Source of the DNA: an uncultured Rhizobiaceae group bacterium
GTDB taxonomy: Bacteria; Pseudomonadota; Alphaproteobacteria; Rhizobiales; Rhizobiaceae
NCBI GenBank assembly: GCA_937944075.1
Contig: CALDZZ010000013.1
Location: forward strand, 1 to 25,344
Length of the DNA: 25,344 nt
Direction: 5' to 3'
The notes below the pieces were generated by a model, which saw only the letters and a list, made by a program, of their open reading frames with translations, ran no database searches and was not told where the DNA came from. This document shows, one piece after another, positions 7,746 to 14,975 of this stretch. Position 1 is the first letter of the stretch. The number at the start of each line of letters is the position of its first letter. The translations under genes and the position numbers were made by a program.

Positions 7746-9057
7746 TTTCATGCCTCCAAATTCTGCAGTTACGACCTTCAAGAAGGTTCGTCTGTTTGGT
7801 TATCTTCAAGCGTTTGTCTGCTTCAGAGTTGTTACATTTGATTTTGCGTTCACGCTTTAGGGCCTTGCCTATGGCGTCCTTGTTCTTTGTAATCAGGGGA
7901 ATGACCTGTCCGACGATCTGTCGGGCGATTTTTGAATCGAAATGATAAGCATCATTGAAGTTCTCAATATTGCTTGTCAGTGTATTGGGAAAATCAAGAT
8001 CCATGACCGTACCCAGTTCAGCCAGTTTTACACGCAACTGGTGATTAAGTTTTCCAAGACCATTTTCCTGGATGGTATGCTGCATGTTGGTGATCGTGGG
8101 CGGAATGACAAAGATCAGATTTTTGTTTTCCTGCTTTGCCCAGTCGCCCATTTCCTCAAAGTAATTCCAGTACTTTTGTGAAAACTCAAAACCGCGCCAA
8201 TCTGATGCGCCATTCTTGCGAACTTGGCGCTCAAACTTTCCTGGGAGATCAGTAGCAAGACTGACAGTCTGGTAATAAGTCGAATACTGGTTCCATCCAT
8301 AATCAGGAATATTCCCTTGCCAGCCAATGACATCATAATTCCCGTTGCCATGGAAATTATAACGTCCCTTGCGTGAAGGATATTTTACGGGCTGAAGACC
8401 TTCAGGTAGATCACAACCAAAACACACATCCGGTTCCAGTAGTTTTGAGAGAGATGTTTTTCCCTCACGTCCCAGCTCACCGGCATTGGCTTGAGAGATG
8501 AATGAACCGTATCTTTCAATCGTCTCTTCATTTTCCTTGCCAAACATTTCAAGGGTCGTTTGAAAGACATTCCAGTTTTTCAAATATTCAAACTTATGGC
8601 GAACCAGTTCGACAGCTTCCGGTACACGGTTCATGCCGCCTTTGTGATCTTCATCAAAACTTCTCAGTTGAACACCCACGACAAGATTTTGAATTGAAGG
8701 ATCTGATTTGATTACCTTGAAGGTTGTATAGATTTCGGGGATTGTACCACCCCCATAAGCAAGGTTGAGGGCGTTGGTCATTTTAAGTTCATGCCAATAT
8801 TTGTCGCGCAGCGCACGCGCGCGGCTATCACCCAGAATGACCGTATCGTGGGAGCCCCGCTTGAATTTTGCAAGTTTCCATAATGGGTAGTGTGCCTTCT
8901 CGGCAATGTCATTGATTTTTGTTGGGCGATCCTTTTGCGAAAACATCTGGTAGGGATCAACCGTCAGCGTTAGCAGCGCTGGTACCGTGCCAAGAGCAAA
9001 CGCAGCACACAAGACCGGCAGATAAACCTTGCTGCAAGAAACAGGTTTCTTTTTCAT
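7732..9057 (-). CDS. SGNH-type O-acetyltransferase, AlgX/AlgJ-like
   Basis: A 441-residue protein with an N-terminal signal-anchor (about residues 11-32) and a periplasmic domain. The serine block ILGDSRA is at 74-80 (nucleophile S78) and the D-x-x-H dyad is in NDAYHFD (D369, H372); together these are hallmarks of the AlgX/AlgJ/DltD-like SGNH family. With an MBOAT protein (AlgI) two genes downstream it most likely transfers acetyl groups to the polymer in the periplasm. Pseudomonads use both AlgJ and AlgX; only one such gene is present here and no separate carbohydrate-binding module is evident. The C-terminal 45 residues are strongly basic. AGGAG at 9064-9068 supports the ATG. The gene is preceded by its own sigma-54 promoter candidate and paired palindromes. 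Confidence 0.82.
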   Translation of the reverse strand: MKKKPVSCSKVYLPVLCAAFALGTVPALLTLTVDPYQMFSQKDRPTKINDIAEKAHYPLWKLAKFKRGSHDTVILGDSRARALRDKYWHELKMTNALNLAYGGGTIPEIYTTFKVIKSDPSIQNLVVGVQLRSFDEDHKGGMNRVPEAVELVRHKFEYLKNWNVFQTTLEMFGKENEETIERYGSFISQANAGELGREGKTSLSKLLEPDVCFGCDLPEGLQPVKYPSRKGRYNFHGNGNYDVIGWQGNIPDYGWNQYSTYYQTVSLATDLPGKFERQVRKNGASDWRGFEFSQKYWNYFEEMGDWAKQENKNLIFVIPPTITNMQHTIQENGLGKLNHQLRVKLAELGTVMDLDFPNTLTSNIENFNDAYHFDSKIARQIVGQVIPLITKNKDAIGKALKRERKIKCNNSEADKRLKITKQTNLLEGRNCRIWRHENETR

Positions 9058-9086
9058 GTCATTCTCCTATCATTCAGATGTTAAAG

Positions 9087-9102
9087 TGCAAAATGAATGC
9101 CA
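9087..9102 (-). promoter_or_regulatory. Candidate sigma-54 promoter of the SGNH-Sel1-algI operon
   Basis: On the minus strand the sequence reads TGGCATT-CATT-TTGCA: TGGCA at -24, TTGCA at -12, and exactly 10 bases between the GG and GC pairs. The start would be near 9076, giving a 19-base leader that includes the AGGAG site of the gene beginning at 9057. Confidence 0.75.
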
Positions 9103-9164
9103 CAGAAAAAATATAGCAATAACAATAGCTTAAACGAAAAATCGGAATCAAATTCTCTGCGAAA

Positions 9165-9200
9165 TTTGCAATATGCAAAGAATGATTTGCAAAAGGCAAA
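9165..9200. promoter_or_regulatory. Two palindromic activator sites upstream of the SGNH operon
   Basis: TTTGCAATATGCAAA at 9165-9179 is a perfect copy of TTTGCA-N3-TGCAAA, and TTTGCAAAAGGCAAA at 9186-9200 differs at one base. They start 21 bp apart. Centres are about -96 and -117 from the predicted start, practically the same geometry as at algD. They lie in the gap after alg8, where no terminator is visible, so read-through from alg8 is also possible. Confidence 0.75.
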
Positions 9201-9212
9201 ACCAGTTAAACT

Positions 9213-10805
9213 TTAAAAGCTGAACACATCCCTGATCTGGATCATGCTGGGTATATCCACCAGACTTGTGTAGTGAACGGTTGCAAGGAAGAGCAGGGCA
9301 ACTGCGACTGTTGTACAGACTGAAGCCATCCAGTTTCTGAAAACCTCAATGAAGCTTTCGCCGTTCATGCCTGCTGACTGGTTGCCACGATTGGACCAGC
9401 GCTGTTTTGACAATCTGAAGATACAATAGACTTTAACAGAGGCATTTATGACCTGGTTCAAATACAAAATCCAGGAGTAGGAAAGCTGAACTTTTCTTGA
9501 GTAGGTGCACAGCACCAGAGACAGTAAAAGACGACTGATCGCGATAAAAATTACATAGGATAAAAGATATTCAAAACCGACCAGAAATGCTGCTGATACC
9601 GCAAGCACGGGACTGACCAACATCGTCCACATGGATAGGCGCTGGTCAACAAGGCACCACCAGATGAAGAACGGCATGGCTCGTGGCCCGAGCGCAATTG
9701 CTCGCTGTCCGTTTCGCAACATGTTGCCTGACCAGCGTCGGAAGTTTTGAACCATCCGTTCCATGCCGGAGCCTTCAATGACCTCGATTGTGTAGCCAAG
9801 CGCATCGGGAATATAAAGCATGTGTGAACCATGCTTGAGCATGTAGAACCAGGTGCTTTTATCATCTCCTGATAGAAAGCGAAATTTGCCCCATAGCCAA
9901 TGCTCAAGATGATCTGCCTCGAGCAGTCGGATGAACTCAAGCTGTTTGAGGTTTTTCGCGCGGAAGACGGACATGCGTCCGGTCAATGTTAGAACACGAC
10001 CGGAGAGGGCATGGGATTGCATCGCCAATCGGCGTTGTGAAAATCGCATTTGCAACCAGCGCTCAATCCAGCGAGGGCCTATACAAATCACTTCCTCATC
10101 CGTTGTTACAGCTTGCAGTTTTGGGTGCAGTTTAAACATTGGCATGCAGCGTCCGATAGCCCCTTCACTCAAAACAAAGTCACCATCCATGAAAACAATC
10201 AGATCATCATCCATAACCGGCAAACGGCACATGGCCCGAAGCACAAGGCCAATTGCTGCACGTTTGCCGGATACGTTTTGTCTGATGATGCGAAGGGTAA
10301 CATCCACATGCATGGCTTCGCGCCTGAGAAAATCCGAAATGATATCTTCATCAAATCGGTCTGAGGAACCAAGCCAAATGGTGCCGGGAACACCTGAGTC
10401 ATGAATTTCCTTGACGATGGATCGCACCACCATTTCAGTGATCTCACGATGCTCCTTGTATGTGGTCATCATGAAATGCAGATGCCTGGGCCTCCATCCG
10501 GAATCCCATATTTTCTGGCCTTCCTGGCGATACTTGGGATAGACAATATGACCGTAGATAATTGCACGCACAGCATGGGTGAACCACCATCCATAGCGCC
10601 AAAGACCAAGGCCGCCAATTGTGAAGGTTATCGCAAGTGCCTTATGGTCGAAGATTGCATTTGGAACCGATAACAGACCAATAAGACAAACCCCAATGTA
10701 CAAGGCAATGCACAAAAGAACCTTTGGCGTCCACTTGGCAAAGCCCTTTGGCCAGAAGGTTGGGTCATCTACGTTTTTGACGGTATCAAATCGAGGTTTC
10801 GTCAT
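9213..10805 (-). CDS. alg8: Alginate-type polymerase, family 2 glycosyltransferase (Alg8)
   Basis: A 530-residue inner-membrane glycosyltransferase. Two N-terminal membrane segments (about 28-48 and 57-75) precede a cytoplasmic GT-A domain with DGD at 207-209, SGDDKSTW at 312-319 and QNFRRW at 353-358, followed by several C-terminal membrane segments. The RRWSGNMLRNG stretch is typical of Alg8 rather than cellulose or hyaluronan synthases. It polymerises mannuronate from GDP-mannuronate on the cytoplasmic face and passes the chain to the periplasm. It overlaps alg44 by 20 bases, so the two are translationally coupled, as expected for subunits of one complex. It is slightly longer than Pseudomonas Alg8 (about 494 residues). 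Confidence 0.93.
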   Translation of the reverse strand: MTKPRFDTVKNVDDPTFWPKGFAKWTPKVLLCIALYIGVCLIGLLSVPNAIFDHKALAITFTIGGLGLWRYGWWFTHAVRAIIYGHIVYPKYRQEGQKIWDSGWRPRHLHFMMTTYKEHREITEMVVRSIVKEIHDSGVPGTIWLGSSDRFDEDIISDFLRREAMHVDVTLRIIRQNVSGKRAAIGLVLRAMCRLPVMDDDLIVFMDGDFVLSEGAIGRCMPMFKLHPKLQAVTTDEEVICIGPRWIERWLQMRFSQRRLAMQSHALSGRVLTLTGRMSVFRAKNLKQLEFIRLLEADHLEHWLWGKFRFLSGDDKSTWFYMLKHGSHMLYIPDALGYTIEVIEGSGMERMVQNFRRWSGNMLRNGQRAIALGPRAMPFFIWWCLVDQRLSMWTMLVSPVLAVSAAFLVGFEYLLSYVIFIAISRLLLSLVLCTYSRKVQLSYSWILYLNQVINASVKVYCIFRLSKQRWSNRGNQSAGMNGESFIEVFRNWMASVCTTVAVALLFLATVHYTSLVDIPSMIQIRDVFSF

Positions 10806-12402
10806 TGAACATATTCTTCAATCTGGTGACCGTTGCGCCCAATTGATTGTATATCGCGCTCGTGGATCGTTTCGGGAAAACAACTACGGCAGGAAGACCG
10901 GCGTAAATGTAATTTCGCTCTTCTTCCGTAATCTGTATTGAAAGGGAAACAGCTGCAGATTTTTGTTTCTGGCCATCCCAAACGTAATGAGAGGCCTTGT
11001 CATTTATAAAGGCAGAGTTTCTGTCAATTTTCGTGACGATTGCAGGTATATGCCTGTCCAGTGCCGGAATGAAAATTTTCACACTGTCATGCAGGCCAAC
11101 AGAAAGGATCTGCTCCTGATCCAGGAAAGCGGTAACAGTTGGCGGTTCTTTTTTCTCAATGGTGAAAAGCTGTTCATTACGTAGAACCATGATGTTACCA
11201 GGCTGCTTAACCGAGACAATGCGTCCGTCAAAGGGGGCCTTGATGATCATGCGAGCCTTTTCAACTTCAAGTTTTTCAACCTGCATGCTTGCTGCCATGA
11301 CTTGCGCATTGGCCTCTTCAACTTCAAGCGCGAGAATGTCCAGATCAGATACAAACTCCTTGTGGTTGTAATAACGTCTGCCAGAGACCGCATCCATTGC
11401 AGTTGCACGTTCAAGGTCATATTCAGCCTCTTTCAATCGACCAAGGGTCATAGATTGTTGGCGACGCAACTCATCAACCTTGCTCTCGGCAACCAATCCT
11501 TTTTTACGTAATGTGATAAGCCGATCCAGATGCGCATCAGAAGCCGTTAGTGCTTGTTTAGCAGATTCAACACGCGCTTCAGCGATTTGCTTGTCTGTTT
11601 TATTGATGATTTGATACAGCTTCATACGCTGTTCTTCGATTTTGTATTTTTCCTGGGTGCGCGCAAGGTTTCGCTTGGCTTGGTCAAGTTGTATGCGCTT
11701 TTCATCCAGGTCAGTTTCAAACTTGATGTCATGAATGCGGGCAATAGGTTGCCCGGCAATAACCCGGACATCTTCCTGCATCAGGATTGGGTGCAGAATG
11801 CCATCCATCGGCATTTTGATTGTCGCCAAGGGTGCTGAGACCACTGCAGACGAAACTTCCATACGCATTGTCTTGCTGTAAATCAAAATGCTGAGATAAC
11901 CAAAGATTGCTACAGCCAGAACTGAATAAATGGCTGACATAACAATCATTTTGACCGGCAAGCGCTTTACAGGAACTTCATCGCTTGGATTAACGTCAGG
12001 TTTTGTCGAAATAGGGGTTACGGGAATATCAATACGACAAATCGTATCTTCAACCGTTGCCATATGCCCACGAATAAGATCGTCAATGAAATGGCTCATC
12101 AAATCATTGGCCCGCTCACTCAGGGCAATAAACTCAAAACCGATCGTTTTGGTTTCTTTCACCGTGCGAACGATACGTGCTTCAACTTCAAAGGCAATAT
12201 CAAAACCCTGAAACGGTAACTCAAGGGTTAGGTTCCAGTTATCGTTCACTGCGGGAAGCTTGCCTTCAATCTCATCAAGCCTCAGACCGCCAATACTCCA
12301 GTCAGTTGCCATTAAGGAGTAGCCGTCAGGCGTTGTCACTTTCATCGGAGCCTTAACTCGGTGATGACGTCTTTGACAGGGTTTTTCTCTTTCAATACGC
12401 AT
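10786..12402 (-). CDS. alg44: PilZ-domain polymerisation co-factor with long coiled-coil arm (Alg44)
   Basis: A 538-residue protein in three parts. Residues 9-115 are a cytoplasmic PilZ domain with the c-di-GMP-binding RxxxR (R11, R15) and DxSxxG (D34, S36, G39) motifs intact. A single membrane helix follows at about 150-172. The periplasmic part resembles HlyD-type membrane-fusion proteins: a lipoyl-like half (APLATIKMPMDGIL, 190-203), a charged heptad-rich helical stretch (about 226-385) that looks like a coiled-coil hairpin, the second lipoyl half (IKAPFDGRIVSVKQPG, 387-402) and a beta-barrel region. Alg44 activates Alg8 on c-di-GMP binding. The Pseudomonas protein is about 389 residues, so the long helical arm is an enlargement here. 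AAGGAG at 12409-12414 supports the ATG. Confidence 0.9.
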   Translation of the reverse strand: MRIEREKPCQRRHHRVKAPMKVTTPDGYSLMATDWSIGGLRLDEIEGKLPAVNDNWNLTLELPFQGFDIAFEVEARIVRTVKETKTIGFEFIALSERANDLMSHFIDDLIRGHMATVEDTICRIDIPVTPISTKPDVNPSDEVPVKRLPVKMIVMSAIYSVLAVAIFGYLSILIYSKTMRMEVSSAVVSAPLATIKMPMDGILHPILMQEDVRVIAGQPIARIHDIKFETDLDEKRIQLDQAKRNLARTQEKYKIEEQRMKLYQIINKTDKQIAEARVESAKQALTASDAHLDRLITLRKKGLVAESKVDELRRQQSMTLGRLKEAEYDLERATAMDAVSGRRYYNHKEFVSDLDILALEVEEANAQVMAASMQVEKLEVEKARMIIKAPFDGRIVSVKQPGNIMVLRNEQLFTIEKKEPPTVTAFLDQEQILSVGLHDSVKIFIPALDRHIPAIVTKIDRNSAFINDKASHYVWDGQKQKSAAVSLSIQITEEERNYIYAGLPAVVVFPKRSTSAIYNQLGATVTRLKNMFNDETSI

Positions 12403-12428
12403 GTGCTTCTCCTTTCAAGGAATATGAG

Positions 12429-12444
12429 AGCAAAAGCCATGCCA
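12429..12444 (-). promoter_or_regulatory. Candidate sigma-54 promoter of alg44-alg8
   Basis: On the minus strand the sequence reads TGGCATG-GCTT-TTGCT, a full match to the sigma-54 consensus TGGCAYG-N4-TTGCW. The start would be near 12418, just upstream of the AAGGAG site of alg44. Confidence 0.78.
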
Positions 12445-12496
12445 TTGAAAAAACCTATATATTACAGTGTTTTATGTATTTTCATGTGTCCAAAAA

Positions 12497-12559
12497 ATTG
12501 CATTTTGCAAATTTGGTTTTTCAAAATGCAAAGAAAATCATGCTTTTGCATTTTGCAAA
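12497..12559. promoter_or_regulatory. Three palindromic activator sites between alg44 and algA
   Basis: Three copies of TTTGCA-N3-TGCAAA: ATTGCATTTTGCAAA (12497-12511, one mismatch), TTTTCAAAATGCAAA (12518-12532, one mismatch) and TTTGCATTTTGCAAA (12545-12559, perfect). The first two start 21 bp apart and the third 27 bp further on. They lie between two divergent sigma-54 promoter candidates. Centres are about -86, -107 and -134 from the alg44 start and about -164, -143 and -116 from the algA start, so one array could serve both. Confidence 0.75.
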
Positions 12560-12641
12560 TCATCTAAAATTGCTTCCCTCAAAAGACGTAAGGAATTGAA
12601 TTTTATACAAAAATAAAATTCTCAACGATCCAATCTCAAAT

Positions 12642-12657
12642 TGGCCTGTGCATTGCA
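12642..12657 (+). promoter_or_regulatory. Candidate sigma-54 promoter of algA
   Basis: TGGCCTG-TGCA-TTGCA has TGGC at -24, TTGCA at -12 and exactly 10 bases between GG and GC. Transcription would begin near 12668 and give a 27-base leader containing AGGAG (12684-12688). Confidence 0.72.
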
Positions 12658-12694
12658 ATTCTCCTGGCAATACAATTTATGTTAGGAGAACATC

Positions 12695-14167
12695 GTGAAA
12701 CAAGATCGCATTACACCAATTATTCTGGCTGGTGGATCAGGCACAAGACTATGGCCGCTATCAAGACAGGACATGCCAAAACAATTTTGCTCAATCGAAG
12801 GTGACAAAAGCCTTTTTCAAAAAACACTTGATCGGGTTGATAATGATGAACTGTTTAATCCGGCCATCATCGTCTACAGTAAACATCACCATTCAATTGT
12901 GACCACGCAAATCATGGAAGTGAACAAGGAAGTTCAAACACTTGTTCTTGAGCCTGTAGGGCGTGAAACAGCTGCTGCCATTGCTCTGGGGATTCAGGTC
13001 GCCGGCAATAACGCATCAGATCAGTTTTTGGTCATGCCTTCAGATCATGAAATAGAAGATGTTGAAGGGTTTCAAAGAACGCTTCTTCAGGCAAGGTCCG
13101 TTGTTCAAAACCATGGACGTATCGTTACCATGGGCATTGAGCCAGGGTATCCTGAGACTGGCTTTGGCTATATCAGGGCAGGTCAGGCGCTTGGTAATTC
13201 CAACTGCAGCCAACTGATTGAGTTTATCGAAAAACCAAATGAGGAAACCGCTGAAATCCTAATACAGGAGAAGAACATCTTCTGGAATGCCGGTATTTTC
13301 TTCTTTGACAATATTACCATTAGAAGCGAATTTCTGAAACATTCTGCAGGCATCTTTAATGATGTTTCCAGAGCTGTTGCGATGGGTAAGTGGGAAGGCA
13401 AAAGCTTCCACCCGGATGCTGACGAGTTTTCGAAGGTGAATGCTGTTTCCCTGGACTATGCGGTTATGGAAAAAACAGAATTTGCAAGCGTTGCTCCTCT
13501 ACAGTCTGACTGGTCAGACATGGGGTCCTGGAATACAGTCTGGGACATGTCTGAAAAGAATGACGATATGAATGCAGTAAAAGGCAATACCTACATGCAT
13601 GATACCAATCGTTGTCTGGTTCAGTCAGATGGCCCCGTTGTTGGTGTTTGTGGCCTAGAAGACGTGGTCGTTGTTGCCAACCGGGATGCTGTACTGGTGA
13701 CATCCAGGGAAAACCCTCAAGGCGTCAAGAAACTGGTGGAACAGATGAAAAACGATGAAGCCTCTGTTATTAAAAGCCATACAGGCGAGACCCGTCCATG
13801 GGGACGTTTCGACAGTCTTGATAAAGGCGAGACACATCAGGTAAAACGGATCAAGGTTACGCCAGGTGGGCAATTGTCACTACAATATCATTTTCATCGA
13901 TCAGAACACTGGATTGTGGTAAAAGGGGTTGCTACCGTTACAGTGAATGATGATGTGACTCAGTTAATTCCTGGGCAACAGGTTTTCATTCCTCAGGGCG
14001 CTGTGCACCGGCTGGAAAATTTCACGGATGAAGACGTGGAAATCATTGAAGTGCAATATGGCACTTATTTTGGCGAGGATGATATTGTTAGAGTGGAAGA
14101 TATTTACAATCGCTCTGCAACAGAAACGCCACAGGAAAAACCTGTCGACAAGACAGCAGTAGCATAG
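12695..14167 (+). CDS. algA: Mannose-1-phosphate guanylyltransferase / mannose-6-phosphate isomerase (AlgA/ManC type)
   Basis: A 490-residue bifunctional cytoplasmic enzyme. The N-terminal nucleotidyltransferase domain carries GGSGTRLWPLSRQDMPKQF (13-31), MPSDHEIED and FIEKP, and makes GDP-mannose from mannose-1-phosphate and GTP. The C-terminal type II isomerase cupin has LQYHFHRSEHW (396-406), with the metal-binding H399, H401, E404 and H405, and converts fructose-6-phosphate to mannose-6-phosphate. Together with the next gene it supplies GDP-mannose to AlgD. The start is a GTG at 12695, supported by AGGAG six bases upstream; the ATG at 12679 is out of frame. It is divergent from alg44 and has its own sigma-54 promoter candidate. 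The last 20 or so residues extend past the cupin and are poorly conserved. Confidence 0.93.
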   Translation: MKQDRITPIILAGGSGTRLWPLSRQDMPKQFCSIEGDKSLFQKTLDRVDNDELFNPAIIVYSKHHHSIVTTQIMEVNKEVQTLVLEPVGRETAAAIALGIQVAGNNASDQFLVMPSDHEIEDVEGFQRTLLQARSVVQNHGRIVTMGIEPGYPETGFGYIRAGQALGNSNCSQLIEFIEKPNEETAEILIQEKNIFWNAGIFFFDNITIRSEFLKHSAGIFNDVSRAVAMGKWEGKSFHPDADEFSKVNAVSLDYAVMEKTEFASVAPLQSDWSDMGSWNTVWDMSEKNDDMNAVKGNTYMHDTNRCLVQSDGPVVGVCGLEDVVVVANRDAVLVTSRENPQGVKKLVEQMKNDEASVIKSHTGETRPWGRFDSLDKGETHQVKRIKVTPGGQLSLQYHFHRSEHWIVVKGVATVTVNDDVTQLIPGQQVFIPQGAVHRLENFTDEDVEIIEVQYGTYFGEDDIVRVEDIYNRSATETPQEKPVDKTAVA

Positions 14168-14178
14168 GGCATTATGTG

Positions 14179-14922
14179 ATGAGTAAAATATATCTCTTTG
14201 ACGTGGACGGAACCTTAACTCCGCCACGCATGCCGATGGACGAAAGTTTCAGTGAATTTTTTGATGAGTTTACTGCTAATAATCCAGTCTATTTGATTTC
14301 AGGCAGTGATTACAAGAAAATCTGTGAGCAAGTTCCACGCAAAATCCTGCTTCAATGCAAGGGTGTATATGGCTGTTCGGGTGCTGAATATTACGAACAG
14401 GATGAAATGCAATATACGCGGGAACATGAGTTTCCAGAGCAGTTGATCTACTTGTGCAAGCATTTCATTCAGGGCAGTAGTTTTCATATTCGGACAGGAA
14501 ACCACATAGAAGAGCGTCCTGGCATGCTGAATATTTCCTCAGTTGGCAGAAATGCTTCAGAGCATGAAAGGCAATCTTATTACGCCTGGGATCAGATTAC
14601 CCAGGAACGGGTGGAGTTTGTCAAACGGATCAATAGTAAAAACCTTGGCTATGAAGCTTCTGCGGGTGGCGAGATCAGCATTGATATCGTGCCAGAAGGT
14701 TGGAACAAGTCTGTTGTCAAAAACGAAGTGCTAAAGAAGTATCCAGACGCAGAGCTGGTTTTCTTTGGAGACCGAATTGTTGAAAACGGTAACGACCTCC
14801 CTCTTGCAAAGGCCTTGGAAACACCAGAAGGCAGGCATGCTTCTTATCGTGTTTACAGTTTTCATGATACGCGCAAATTGCTAGAGGGAAGCAAGCCGGT
14901 TTTTGACAAGGAAGTAGCCTGA
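14179..14922 (+). CDS. Eukaryotic-type phosphomannomutase (HAD family)
   Basis: A 247-residue HAD-superfamily enzyme resembling human PMM1/PMM2. The nucleophile motif FDVDGTLTPPR is at 7-17 (D8 and D10), substrate-binding RPGMLNISSVGR at 113-124, GGEISIDIVPEGWNKS at 163-178, and the metal-binding FFGDR with GND at 195-206. It interconverts mannose-6-phosphate and mannose-1-phosphate, the step between the two activities of AlgA. Alginate producers such as Pseudomonas use the unrelated AlgC phosphohexomutase instead. The ATG at 14179 is preferred; a GTG directly before it (14176) is possible. AGGG at 14166-14169 overlaps the algA stop codon, so the two genes are coupled. A hairpin with a T-rich run follows the gene. 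Confidence 0.9.
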   Translation: MSKIYLFDVDGTLTPPRMPMDESFSEFFDEFTANNPVYLISGSDYKKICEQVPRKILLQCKGVYGCSGAEYYEQDEMQYTREHEFPEQLIYLCKHFIQGSSFHIRTGNHIEERPGMLNISSVGRNASEHERQSYYAWDQITQERVEFVKRINSKNLGYEASAGGEISIDIVPEGWNKSVVKNEVLKKYPDAELVFFGDRIVENGNDLPLAKALETPEGRHASYRVYSFHDTRKLLEGSKPVFDKEVA

Positions 14923-14942
14923 AAGACTATTGATCAAAAATG

Positions 14943-14973
14943 ACAGTGGCCAAAAAATTAAGGCCGCTGTTTT
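14943..14973. terminator. Bidirectional terminator between phosphomannomutase and the response regulator
   Basis: ACAGTGGCC (14943-14951) pairs with GGCCGCTGT (14962-14970) with a single G-T wobble around an A-rich loop. On the + strand it is followed by TTTCTTT, and on the - strand a T5 run follows a few bases later. The two flanking genes converge on it with only 53 bases between them. Confidence 0.75.
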
Positions 14974-14975
14974 CT

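Noticed and set aside
10401..10941. Several + strand frames of 90-106 codons opposite alg8 and alg44
   Set aside because: They are antisense shadows of confidently identified membrane-protein genes, without ribosome sites or family resemblance.
12361..12567. A + strand frame covering the alg44 start and the enhancer sites
   Set aside because: It overlaps the alg44 coding start and both regulatory elements and lacks a ribosome site; it is a chance frame in AT-rich DNA.
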